From Porticoccus sp002341315 (GTDB taxonomy: Bacteria; Pseudomonadota; Gammaproteobacteria; Pseudomonadales; Porticoccaceae): a DNA stretch of 64,000 nt. This document shows positions 44,994 to 52,985 of this stretch, piece by piece; position 1 is the stretch's first letter; every line of letters begins with the position of its first letter. Position numbers and translations under genes: made by a program. The stretch lies in NCBI RefSeq assembly GCF_047634355.1, contig NZ_JBLIAL010000014.1; one strand, given 5' to 3'. The notes below the pieces were generated by a model, which was not told where the DNA came from, did not search any database, and saw nothing but the letters and a program-made list of their open reading frames with translations.

Positions 44994-47047
44994 CCGAGCA
45001 TCGACAACAGCCACAGACTATCGAGCCGGCAACCTTCGTCCCTCTGGGGGAGACCGCTGCAAGCAGACGTTTCACCATCAAACCCCTGACGGGCATCATC
45101 GCCGCAGCACTGCTGGTGAGCGGCCTGATTCTGGGGTTTTTGTTTACGGCCAAATCGGTGGTCGTACAAGTCAGTCCCGCCAGCGCTGACCTCTCGATCA
45201 GCGGCGGCATCACGTTCAAACTGGCTGACCACTATCTGATTCGTCCGGGGGATTATCGGATAAGCGCCACGGCTGAGGGCTACCTCCCATTCCAACAGGC
45301 CTTTTCAGTCGGCCCCGACAAGCATCAGTTACTGGAACTGGCGATGGCTAAAAAACCGGGCCATCTGGACCTTTCCAGCACCCCCGCCGGTGCAGCGGTA
45401 CTGGTGAACGGGGAGTCTGCGGGAACAACGCCCCTGACAATTCGCGACCTGCCGCCGGGCGATCACCAACTGGTCGTCCAGGCCCCGCGCTATTCCCCCG
45501 CAAAAGACACCGTGACCATCGTCGGCATGGATCGCACCCAATCACTGGCAGTGACCCTGACACCAGCCTGGGGGCAAGTTCAGTTAAGCTCCGAACCCAG
45601 CGGTGCGGAGGTCATTATCGAAGGCGAGTCGCGAGGCCGCACCCCCCTGGTCACAGAACTCCTTGCCAAGGGCGAGGATGTCCATGTGCAGCTCGAGGGG
45701 TTCAAGACCTGGCAGCAAAAGCTGCGCGTTGACGTGGGTGAAACTCTGACACTGCCAGAGATCATTTTCGAACCCGCCGATGCAACCGTCTCAGTGACCA
45801 GCTCACCGAACGGCGCCACCGTAACGGTAAACGGTGCCTATCGGGGCGTCACACCGCTGGATCTGGAATTGCCGCCAGACCAGTCACACCAGCTGTCGTT
45901 TTTTGCCAACGGCTATGTCACCAGCAAACAGGCCCTGACGCTGTCTGCAGGCGAGAATAGGCAACTGTCGATCACCCTCAATGCCAGCATGGGCAAAATC
46001 CGGGTGTCCGCCAGTCCGGCAGATGCGGCTGTCTGGATCGACGGAGTAGCAAAAGGCAAACCGGGACAGACCTTCAGCCTGCCGGCCCGCCCCCACCGGA
46101 TAGAAATCCGCAAGCCCGGTTACGCCACTGAAACACGCACCATCACACCAAAACCCGGACTCGATCAACTGGTACAGGTAAAGCTGCTCACTGAGCAGGC
46201 GGCCAGGTGGGCCAGCACACCCACCAGTATTACCAGCGAGGCGGGACAGACATTGACACTATTCCGACCCGAGGGCGCTTTCACGATGGGCGCACCGCGC
46301 CGTGAAAGCGGTCGGCGGGCCAATGAAGTGTTGCGCGATGTGCTACTGACCCGTCCGTTTTACCTCGCCACCAAAGAAGTGACCAATCGGCAATTCAAGC
46401 AGTTTGCCCGTCAGCACAGTTCATCACATGTGCGCGGCACAACGCTCGATCAACCGGAACAACCGGTGGTCAATGTCAGCTGGGATCAGGCTGCGCGTTA
46501 TTGTAACTGGCTGAGCGCCAGAGAAAATCTGCCGCTTTTCTACAGGGAGTCCGGTGGCAAGATCACCGGCACCAACCCCGCTGCAAACGGCTACCGCCTG
46601 CCCACTGAGGCGGAATGGGCATGGGCGGCACGGGCCACCTCCGGCGACGCAAAACGCTTTGGCTGGGGGCAGCAATTTCCACCGGCCGACGGTGCCGGAA
46701 ATTTTGCCGACAGCAGTGCTTCGAGAATGGTTGATCAGGTCCTGACCGGTTACAACGACGGTTTTGCCGTCTCTGCCCCAGTGGGCAGTTTCTCCGCCAA
46801 TCACCGGGGACTCCACGACCTGGAGGGCAATGTGGCAGAGTGGGTCAATGATTATTACGGTATTGAATTCAGTCTCGGCACCGGCGCTGAAAAAGATCCC
46901 ACCGGCCCGGCGTCAGGCGAATTTCGCGTCATTCGCGGGGCCAGCTGGCGCCACGGAAACATCATTCAATTGCGGCTGTCCTATCGCGATTACGGTGTCG
47001 ATGGCCGGGACGACCTGGGCTTCAGGGTGGCACGCAATGTGGAGTGA
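44990..47047 (+). CDS. Membrane-anchored PEGA-repeat protein with SUMF1/FGE-fold domain
   Basis: The 685-residue protein has a cytoplasmic N-terminus, one span (about 33-52) and five PEGA-like beta repeats between about 55 and 400 (for example STPAGAAVLVNGESAGTTPL, SEPSGAEVIIEGESRGRTPL). The C-terminal sulfatase-modifying-factor fold covers about 425-685: GAFTMGAPRRE, EVTNRQFKQF, VVNVSWDQAARYCNWL, YRLPTEAEWAWAAR, NVAEWVNDYYG, RVIRGASWR, DDLGFRVAR. The C-terminal catalytic Cys residues of true formylglycine-generating enzymes are absent, so it should be a binding domain, perhaps for peptidoglycan or a protein partner. It starts with GTG overlapping the previous stop. Confidence 0.88.
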   Translation: MTEHRQQPQTIEPATFVPLGETAASRRFTIKPLTGIIAAALLVSGLILGFLFTAKSVVVQVSPASADLSISGGITFKLADHYLIRPGDYRISATAEGYLPFQQAFSVGPDKHQLLELAMAKKPGHLDLSSTPAGAAVLVNGESAGTTPLTIRDLPPGDHQLVVQAPRYSPAKDTVTIVGMDRTQSLAVTLTPAWGQVQLSSEPSGAEVIIEGESRGRTPLVTELLAKGEDVHVQLEGFKTWQQKLRVDVGETLTLPEIIFEPADATVSVTSSPNGATVTVNGAYRGVTPLDLELPPDQSHQLSFFANGYVTSKQALTLSAGENRQLSITLNASMGKIRVSASPADAAVWIDGVAKGKPGQTFSLPARPHRIEIRKPGYATETRTITPKPGLDQLVQVKLLTEQAARWASTPTSITSEAGQTLTLFRPEGAFTMGAPRRESGRRANEVLRDVLLTRPFYLATKEVTNRQFKQFARQHSSSHVRGTTLDQPEQPVVNVSWDQAARYCNWLSARENLPLFYRESGGKITGTNPAANGYRLPTEAEWAWAARATSGDAKRFGWGQQFPPADGAGNFADSSASRMVDQVLTGYNDGFAVSAPVGSFSANHRGLHDLEGNVAEWVNDYYGIEFSLGTGAEKDPTGPASGEFRVIRGASWRHGNIIQLRLSYRDYGVDGRDDLGFRVARNVE

Positions 47048-47053
47048 TATCCT

Positions 47054-47344
47054 ATGGGACTAAAGACTCTCAAGACCTGTCTCGCGGCGCTGCTGATAGG
47101 CGGACTCCCGACCTGTCTGTGCCTGATCGCCAATGCCAATGAACCGGTGCCAGGAAAAGAAGAATCGGGGGCAAAACAGGAACAGGTGACAGACTCGTCC
47201 GGCAAGCAATCAAGCGACGATGCCGCCAGCTCAGCACCGTCCAAACCGGCCCCGTCAAGCACGTCGCGGCGGACAAGCCCGGACTTTTCCCCGACGGAAG
47301 AAATTTCCGAGGATATTGCCATCCCCTTTCCGGTGGATATATGA
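47054..47344 (+). CDS. Small exported low-complexity protein
   Basis: A 96-residue protein with an N-terminal signal sequence (LKTCLAALLIGGLPTCLCLIANA) and a mature part rich in Ser, Pro, Lys, Glu and Asp. It ends IAIPFPVDI. Cys in the signal region does not form a clear lipobox at the cleavage site. No family is recognised. It sits 6 bp after the PEGA gene and 72 bp before the ExbB-like gene, so it belongs to the operon. Confidence 0.55.
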   Translation: MGLKTLKTCLAALLIGGLPTCLCLIANANEPVPGKEESGAKQEQVTDSSGKQSSDDAASSAPSKPAPSSTSRRTSPDFSPTEEISEDIAIPFPVDI

Positions 47345-47416
47345 CACCCTCACACAGCCATCACAAACCTGCCAGTTATCATCAACCCGGCCCGGATATT
47401 TGCGGAGTAGCCACCT

Positions 47417-48214
47417 ATGCGGAATAACACCTCCTCGGAGTTTCTCTACCAGCTGTTCGCCCTGATTCTGGCCCTGATTCTGGTGCACAGCTTCTACGTG
47501 ACACTGATCCGCCCCAACGCCAATGCCATTTTACAGGAGCAGTTGGCCCGGGAAGCCGCCGGCGAAGCCTATGTGGCAGAACGCTCTTTTTACATTGTGG
47601 TAAAGGATTACGAACAGGAAGCCTGCTTCATCCTGATGTTGTGGGCCTTTGCCATCATGGGTTACAAAGCGCGTCACACCCTCAATGAGCGGAAACTGCT
47701 GTCACTACCGCTGCTCGGTGTCAGCGAAGGCAGCCGTGTGCTGCCGGAGGATGCGCGACAAATGTCCCGCCCTGTTCAGGCATTGCCCGAGGCACAACAG
47801 GGCTATCTGGTCCCCCGAACGCTGCTGGCGGCACTGCAGCGCTTCGGTTCCACGCGCAATATCCAGGACGTTTCCAGCGCTGTGGGCGACGTACTGGATA
47901 CCGAATCCGACCGGCTCGATTCGGAATTATCCATGGTTCGCTATATCGCCTGGGCGATTCCATCCATCGGTTTTATCGGCACGGTTCGCGGTATCGGAGA
48001 GGCCCTCAGTCAGGCACACAAGGCGGTGGAAGGCGATATTGCCGGTGTCACGGCCAGTCTGGGGGTAGCCTTCAATTCCACGTTTATTGCACTGGTTATC
48101 AGCATTGTAGTGATGTTCATGTTGCACCAACTGCAGCTGCTCCAGGAGCGGCTGGTGCTGGACACCCACAGCTACTGTGACAGCAATCTGCTGCGTCACC
48201 TGAAAACCGACTGA
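47417..48214 (+). CDS. MotA/TolQ/ExbB-like proton-channel subunit
   Basis: The 265-residue membrane protein has spans at about 9-31 (LYQLFALILALILVHSFYV), 69-84 (ACFILMLWAFAIMGY), 170-190 and 208-237. The last two carry the family core: YIAWAIPSIGFIGTVRGIGEALS, then GVTASLGVAFNSTFIALVISIVV, matching the GxxGTVxG and A-x-x-T-x-x-G-L-x-x-A pattern of MotA/TolQ/ExbB stators. The cytoplasmic loop between spans 2 and 3 is about 85 residues. Two ExbD/TolR-like partners are encoded two genes downstream. It should conduct ions to drive movement in the envelope. Confidence 0.88.
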   Translation: MRNNTSSEFLYQLFALILALILVHSFYVTLIRPNANAILQEQLAREAAGEAYVAERSFYIVVKDYEQEACFILMLWAFAIMGYKARHTLNERKLLSLPLLGVSEGSRVLPEDARQMSRPVQALPEAQQGYLVPRTLLAALQRFGSTRNIQDVSSAVGDVLDTESDRLDSELSMVRYIAWAIPSIGFIGTVRGIGEALSQAHKAVEGDIAGVTASLGVAFNSTFIALVISIVVMFMLHQLQLLQERLVLDTHSYCDSNLLRHLKTD

Positions 48215-48234
48215 ACAGCGGGACAGACCACATC

Positions 48235-49560
48235 ATGAGTGTTGCCATCATCGAATTGAATGACGCAGGGATTTGCTGCGTAAACGATCGGGGGGATTTG
48301 ACCGTCAGCCCCGGCTATGCACTGCTCACGCCAGAGGGTATTACCACCGGTGAGGCGGCCCTGCAGCGCGCCTACCTCCAACCGCAACAGAGCTTCAACC
48401 AGTACTGGTGGCAACTCAACCTGTCCCCCCTGCCCGTCACCAGCAAGCACGCACGCCACTACGCCGATATGGCCTACGCGCAACTTCTGGCACTGCACCG
48501 CGACAGCGGTCACCCGGAACAGGTGGTCTTTGCCGTTCCCGGCAGTTTTGACCGGGGCCAGCTGTCCATTCTGCTGGGCCTGGCAAAAGCCTCTCCATTT
48601 GAGGCAACCGGGCTGGTGGACGCCGCCGTGGCCGCCGCCAGTCACGCTGACGCAACCGGGACTTTGGTCCATTTGGATATTCAGCTCCACCAGACCGTAA
48701 TTACCCGGCTTGATGTGGCCCAGCAGATTGAACGCACCGGCGTGGAAATCATCAGCAACGTTGGCCTGAAAGCCTTCCATGACCTCTGGGCACAACAGAT
48801 CGCCAACCAGTTTATCCGGCAGTACCGCTATGATCCCCTGCACACCGCTGCGGGAGAGCAACAGCTGTACAACCGTTTGCCGGTCTGGTTATCGTCACTG
48901 CAGAGTCAGGCGGAAATCACCGCCGAACTGGACAGCCCACAGGGACATTACCGGCTGGTACTCAGTCGCGCCGAGCTACTGGCCAGCAGCGCATCGCGAT
49001 TCCAGTTGCTGCAGGGCAAACTGTCGGACCTGAAAACCAATGGCGAGACCCTGCTACTCAGTCATCGCGCCGCGCAATTGCCGGGCATCCGGGAGCATCT
49101 CGCCCCGTCTGCCAAGCTGGACGAAAACGCCGCCATTACCGGTTGTCGAAATCACCTGGAGATCATCTCCGGTGACCCTGAAAATCTCCACTTTATTACC
49201 CGGCTTCCCTGCAGATCAGCTGCCACGAGCACGGCAACAGCGGCGATATCCGAGCAGGCGTCTGAGCAAGCCCCCCGGCCGGTTGTTGCTCCGGAAAAAA
49301 CCTCTGCCCCAGCGACCCACCTACTTTATCGGTACCGGGCCTATGCCATCGGCAATCGTCTGGCGATTACGCGGGATGGCGATCAATTGCGTTTTACACA
49401 AGGCACCGGGGGCGACTGCTGCCTGGTTCGCGAACAGGACAGTGTGCAGCTCAGGACCGAAAGCTCTGCTGTTACGGTCGAAGGTGACCCCGCGGACCTG
49501 CGGGCCGGTGACAGCCTCCAGATAGGCGTCGATCAGCTGGACCTGATCGAGGTGACCTGA
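48235..49560 (+). CDS. Actin/Hsp70-fold (ASKHA) protein with FHA-like C-terminus
   Basis: A 441-residue cytoplasmic protein. The N-terminus (SVAIIELNDAGICCVND) and EQVVFAVPGSFDRGQLSILLGLAKASPFEATGLVDAAVAAAS resemble the subdomains of Hsp70-like ATPases, with TLVHLDIQLHQTVITRL in the place of the second phosphate loop. The phosphate-loop Gly residues of DnaK (DLGGGT) are replaced, so ATP binding is uncertain. After a Pro/Ala-rich linker (about 325-360) the last 80 residues (YAIGNRLAITRDGDQLRF...AGDSLQIGVDQLDLIEV) have the spacing of an FHA-like beta sandwich. It stands between the ExbB-like and ExbD-like genes and could be a cytoplasmic regulator of the channel. Confidence 0.65.
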   Translation: MSVAIIELNDAGICCVNDRGDLTVSPGYALLTPEGITTGEAALQRAYLQPQQSFNQYWWQLNLSPLPVTSKHARHYADMAYAQLLALHRDSGHPEQVVFAVPGSFDRGQLSILLGLAKASPFEATGLVDAAVAAASHADATGTLVHLDIQLHQTVITRLDVAQQIERTGVEIISNVGLKAFHDLWAQQIANQFIRQYRYDPLHTAAGEQQLYNRLPVWLSSLQSQAEITAELDSPQGHYRLVLSRAELLASSASRFQLLQGKLSDLKTNGETLLLSHRAAQLPGIREHLAPSAKLDENAAITGCRNHLEIISGDPENLHFITRLPCRSAATSTATAAISEQASEQAPRPVVAPEKTSAPATHLLYRYRAYAIGNRLAITRDGDQLRFTQGTGGDCCLVREQDSVQLRTESSAVTVEGDPADLRAGDSLQIGVDQLDLIEVT

Positions 49561-49561
49561 T

Positions 49562-50626
49562 TTGCGCCGCTCAAAACACAGGATAAGCGCCTTCAGCCTG
49601 TCGTTCCTCGACATCATGGCCTGCGGTTTTGGCGCGGTTACCCTGCTTTTTCTGATTCTCAAGCATGACGCAACATCCCTGGAAACCGCAGATCCTCTGC
49701 TGAATGCGGAAGTGAACCTGCTGCAGGAGGATTTGCGAGTCGGCGAAGAAGCGCTGGTGGCGCTGCGCAACAGCCTGGCACGCGTCGATGAATCACTGGT
49801 GGAAGCCCAGGGATTATCGGCGAGGGTGGTCGCCGATATCGAAAAGACCCGCCGCGAACTCAGCGCTCAGGCCGACCCGGAACAGCAAATCGAAATCCTG
49901 CGCAAGCAGGTCGAAACGCTGGAACGGGAAACCGCCAATCTTCGGGAACAGGGGAATGCCGACAATGTGCGGCAATTCATCGGTGATGGTGAACGGCAGT
50001 ATCTGACCGGTTTAAAACTGGGCGGGAGGCAAATCCTGATCCTGGTGGATGCGTCAGCCAGCATGCTGTCGGACTCTATTGTCAACGTGATCCGACGTCG
50101 CAACATGAGCGATTCCGTCAAGCGAAACTCCGAGAAATGGCAGCGGGCCATCCGCACCACCGAATGGCTGGTGGCGCAATTACCACAGGACAGCCGCTAT
50201 CAGATCTATGTATTCAACACCGCAGCCGGGGCGGTGGCGGGCGATGACCGGCGCTGGCGGGATACTGCCGATCGCCAGGGCCTTGATAATGCCATCAAGA
50301 AACTGACACAGGTGGTGCCCGCCGGGGGCAGCAGTCTGATCAACGCGTTTCTGGCCATTAACAGTTTCGATACCCCGCCGGACAACCTGTTTTTAATCAC
50401 CGATGGCCTGCCCACCCAGGGCAGAAAACCCTCGGGGTTCAAAACCATCACCGGGCGGGATCGCCTGAAGCTGTTTGCCGAGGCCACACAGATGTTGCCC
50501 CGTCGCCTGCCGGTCAACATTCTGCTGTTTCCGATGGAAGGTGATCCCATGGCAGCAGCCAGTTTCTGGCAGTTGGCCCTGTCCAGCCAGGGCTCTTTCA
50601 TGAGCCCCTCGAAGGACTGGCCATGA
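49562..50626 (+). CDS. ExbD/TolR-like membrane protein with vWA domain (1)
   Basis: The 354-residue protein begins with TTG one base after the previous stop. The N-terminal span has SLSFLDIMACGFGAVTLLFL (about 12-31) with Asp17 at the cytoplasmic end, the position of the proton-carrying Asp in ExbD/TolR/MotB. A coiled coil follows (about 45-135), then a von Willebrand A domain with MIDAS LVDASASM (Asp163), GGSSLINAF and FLITDGLP. The periplasmic vWA domain would bind a partner through a metal ion. The stop overlaps the next start (ATGA). It is paired with a paralogue of the same layout. Confidence 0.87.
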   Translation: MRRSKHRISAFSLSFLDIMACGFGAVTLLFLILKHDATSLETADPLLNAEVNLLQEDLRVGEEALVALRNSLARVDESLVEAQGLSARVVADIEKTRRELSAQADPEQQIEILRKQVETLERETANLREQGNADNVRQFIGDGERQYLTGLKLGGRQILILVDASASMLSDSIVNVIRRRNMSDSVKRNSEKWQRAIRTTEWLVAQLPQDSRYQIYVFNTAAGAVAGDDRRWRDTADRQGLDNAIKKLTQVVPAGGSSLINAFLAINSFDTPPDNLFLITDGLPTQGRKPSGFKTITGRDRLKLFAEATQMLPRRLPVNILLFPMEGDPMAAASFWQLALSSQGSFMSPSKDWP

Positions 50627-51630
50627 GTACGCGTCGGCGCAAAGAGCGGGGTAATACAGCCGAGATCAGCATTTCCTTCCTGGATGTCATCAGCTGTGGG
50701 TTCGGTGCGATTGTGCTGTTATTGCTGATCGCCAAAACCGTCGACTCGACGGCTTTTGAGGACTCGGTACAACCGGCGGAAGGCAGCGTGGCCGAATTAC
50801 AGCAGCAGGTCTTCGAGATACGCGGAGAAGCCCGCATTTTGAATCGCGATCTGCTATCGAAGGAGGAACAACTGTCCGATATTCGCCAGCGCATCGCCCG
50901 GCTGCAATCCGAGCTGGCCAGCGTTCGCCGACAGCGGGACGCCGTGGCGCAATCGGATACCACCGAACAGGATAAGCTGACACTGGCCCTGCAGGTACTG
51001 ACGGAGGAAATGGCTCGCCTGAAAGCCCGACAGAGGCCCGACAAACGATCATTGATTGGCGGTATACCGGTGGACAGTGAATACATCGTTTTCATCATCG
51101 ACACCTCTGGCAGCATGTTCAATTTTGCCTGGCCACGACTGCGCCAGGAAATGATCAATATTCTCAATATCTATCCGAGTGTAAAAGGCATCCAGGTGAT
51201 GAACGACATGGGGGGCTATATGTTCTCCACCTATCGCGATAAATGGATTCCCGATACTCCGGCCCGACGCAAGGCGATTATCGACCGGTTGGCCAGCTGG
51301 ACACCCTTCAGCAACTCCAGTCCGGTGGAGGGCGTACAGCATGCAATTCGCCGGTTCTATGCGCCGGACCGGAAGATCAGCCTCTATGTGCTGGGTGACG
51401 ATTTCACCGGGCAGTCCATAGCGGAGGTCCTGAACAGTGTCGAGAAAATCAACCGGGAGGGGCGCAGTGGACAGCAACTGGTCCGTATCCATACGATCGG
51501 TTTCCCGGTACATTTCATGGTCAAGGGCGGCAACCTGGAAACGGCGTCAAGATTTGCTGCGCTGATGCGCGACCTGAGCTATCGTAACGGAGGAACTTTT
51601 GTCGGGCTGAACGGCCTCAAACCTGAGTGA
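50623..51630 (+). CDS. ExbD/TolR-like membrane protein with vWA domain (2)
   Basis: A 335-residue paralogue of the preceding gene. The span has ISISFLDVISCGFGAIVLLLL (about 15-35), with Asp21 in the same SFLD context. A long coiled coil (about 45-140) follows, and the vWA domain has MIDAS FIIDTSGSM (Asp160) and a SLYVLGDDF strand. The SFLD(I/V)xxCGFGA signature shared by the two proteins suggests a heteromeric B subunit around the ExbB-like channel. Only 3 bp separate it from the next lipoprotein gene. Confidence 0.87.
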   Translation: MSTRRRKERGNTAEISISFLDVISCGFGAIVLLLLIAKTVDSTAFEDSVQPAEGSVAELQQQVFEIRGEARILNRDLLSKEEQLSDIRQRIARLQSELASVRRQRDAVAQSDTTEQDKLTLALQVLTEEMARLKARQRPDKRSLIGGIPVDSEYIVFIIDTSGSMFNFAWPRLRQEMINILNIYPSVKGIQVMNDMGGYMFSTYRDKWIPDTPARRKAIIDRLASWTPFSNSSPVEGVQHAIRRFYAPDRKISLYVLGDDFTGQSIAEVLNSVEKINREGRSGQQLVRIHTIGFPVHFMVKGGNLETASRFAALMRDLSYRNGGTFVGLNGLKPE

Positions 51631-51633
51631 TCT

Positions 51634-52314
51634 ATGACAAACCCTCTAGCGTCAATGAATGTGTATTGCCGGACTTTGCGGTTACTGACCGCTTTGCGTC
51701 CACTGCCAATTGTCGTGGCACTGACCCTGCTGATCGGTTGCAGCACCAATGTCACGGTCAATGGTGATTACCCCTCCGCGCTGGTTGCCCGACAGCCCCT
51801 CAGCGTGGGCCTGGTTCTCGATGACAGCTTCAGCAGTTATCGATTTACCAGCGAGAAAGATAACCGGCAACCGGTCACCATGGCATTGGGGGAATCCCAG
51901 GTACAACTCTTCAATCGGGTATTCACCGATATGTTTCAGAGCAGCGCAACCCTGCAAACCCTACCCACCGGCCAGAACACTCTGGATCTGATGATCGTGC
52001 CCGAGATCACAGAAGTACAGCTGGCCACGCCCATGGAAACCCGGCTAAACGTCTACGAGGTGTGGCTGAAATACAACCTGAAAGTCTACGACGGCAATGG
52101 CCAGCCTGTCGCAGACTGGATGATGAGCGCCTATGGAAAAACCCAGAGCCGCTTTCTCAAATCGGATGAAGAGGCATTGAATCAGGCCACCGTGATGGCC
52201 CTGCGAGATGCGGGGGCACGGCTGTTGACCGGCTTTCAGCAAATACCGGAAATTCGCCAGTGGCTGGCCAACCGTCAAGCGCCCGCCAAATTGAGCCAGA
52301 GGACAGAGCGGTGA
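51634..52314 (+). CDS. Lipoprotein of the envelope operon
   Basis: A 226-residue protein with a basic N-terminus, hydrophobic segment (LPIVVALTLLIGC) and lipobox LLIGC. The mature part (PLSVGLVLDDSFSSYRF, VQLFNRVFTDMFQSSATLQTL, DLMIVPEITEVQLATPMET, YEVWLKYNLKVYDGNGQPVADWMMSAYGK) resembles outer-membrane assembly lipoproteins of the LptE or CsgG-neighbour type in that it has an alternation of strands around two helices. I do not recognise a named family. Its stop overlaps the GTG start of the next gene. Confidence 0.7.
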   Translation: MTNPLASMNVYCRTLRLLTALRPLPIVVALTLLIGCSTNVTVNGDYPSALVARQPLSVGLVLDDSFSSYRFTSEKDNRQPVTMALGESQVQLFNRVFTDMFQSSATLQTLPTGQNTLDLMIVPEITEVQLATPMETRLNVYEVWLKYNLKVYDGNGQPVADWMMSAYGKTQSRFLKSDEEALNQATVMALRDAGARLLTGFQQIPEIRQWLANRQAPAKLSQRTER

Positions 52315-52985
52315 GAGGTGCCTTCCCCTGGCTCCTGTTGTGCGTGCTCGCAATCAGTGCCTGTGGCACGTCCACCCGGGTCGATGAATTTCGTCCATCC
52401 AGCACCCTATTGCCGTTGAACGGCGACGAGAAAGTAGTGGTGGTGGGACGGCGGCACAGCGGCGCCTACGAAACCGATCCGGACTTCATCAATTGTATCG
52501 GCACCAGACTCGCCAATCGGGGACAGCTGCCAGTTATGCCGGAACAACAGTTTCTCGACAGTTTCTATCCCTGGTTTGAACCGCGTATGGCACCACTCGG
52601 GCTGAAACGCATGGGAGGCATGCTGAAGGATCCACTGATCGGCAAGCGGGTGCGCGAACTGGGTATTCGCTACATGATCTGGGTGGACGGCAACACCGAG
52701 ACCACAGAAAAAAGTGGTGCCATCAGCTGCGCTGTCGCCCCCGGAGGCGGTGGTTGCTTTGGTTTTTCCTCCTGGGACAAGGCCGCCAATTATGAGGCGA
52801 TTATCTGGGATCTCGACAAACTGGGCGAAAAGGGACGGGTTCAGGTAGACAGCAAGGGGTCTTCGTATTTGCTGGCGGTGGGCGCACCGATCCCTTTTAT
52901 CGCCAGAGTTCAGGGTGAGGCCTGCGAAGGGATTGGCACCCGACTCCAGAGCTTTTTTGCCCCGGCGGGCCCCGGCAGCCCGTGA
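52311..52985 (+). CDS. Lipoprotein of the envelope operon (CsgG-like pattern)
   Basis: A 224-residue protein with a GTG start inside the previous gene's end (GTGA). The signal peptide AFPWLLLCVLAISACG has a lipobox ISAC. The mature protein shows VVVVGRRHSGAYETDPDFINCIGTRL, MLKDPLIGKRVRELGIRYMIWVDG and repeated Gly/Cys in VAPGGGGCFGF. The helix-strand layout around RELGIRYMIWVDG recalls the nucleotide-free CsgG/TolB-N fold, but I cannot confirm it. The GTGA overlap with the peptidase gene continues the operon. Confidence 0.68.
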   Translation: MRGAFPWLLLCVLAISACGTSTRVDEFRPSSTLLPLNGDEKVVVVGRRHSGAYETDPDFINCIGTRLANRGQLPVMPEQQFLDSFYPWFEPRMAPLGLKRMGGMLKDPLIGKRVRELGIRYMIWVDGNTETTEKSGAISCAVAPGGGGCFGFSSWDKAANYEAIIWDLDKLGEKGRVQVDSKGSSYLLAVGAPIPFIARVQGEACEGIGTRLQSFFAPAGPGSP

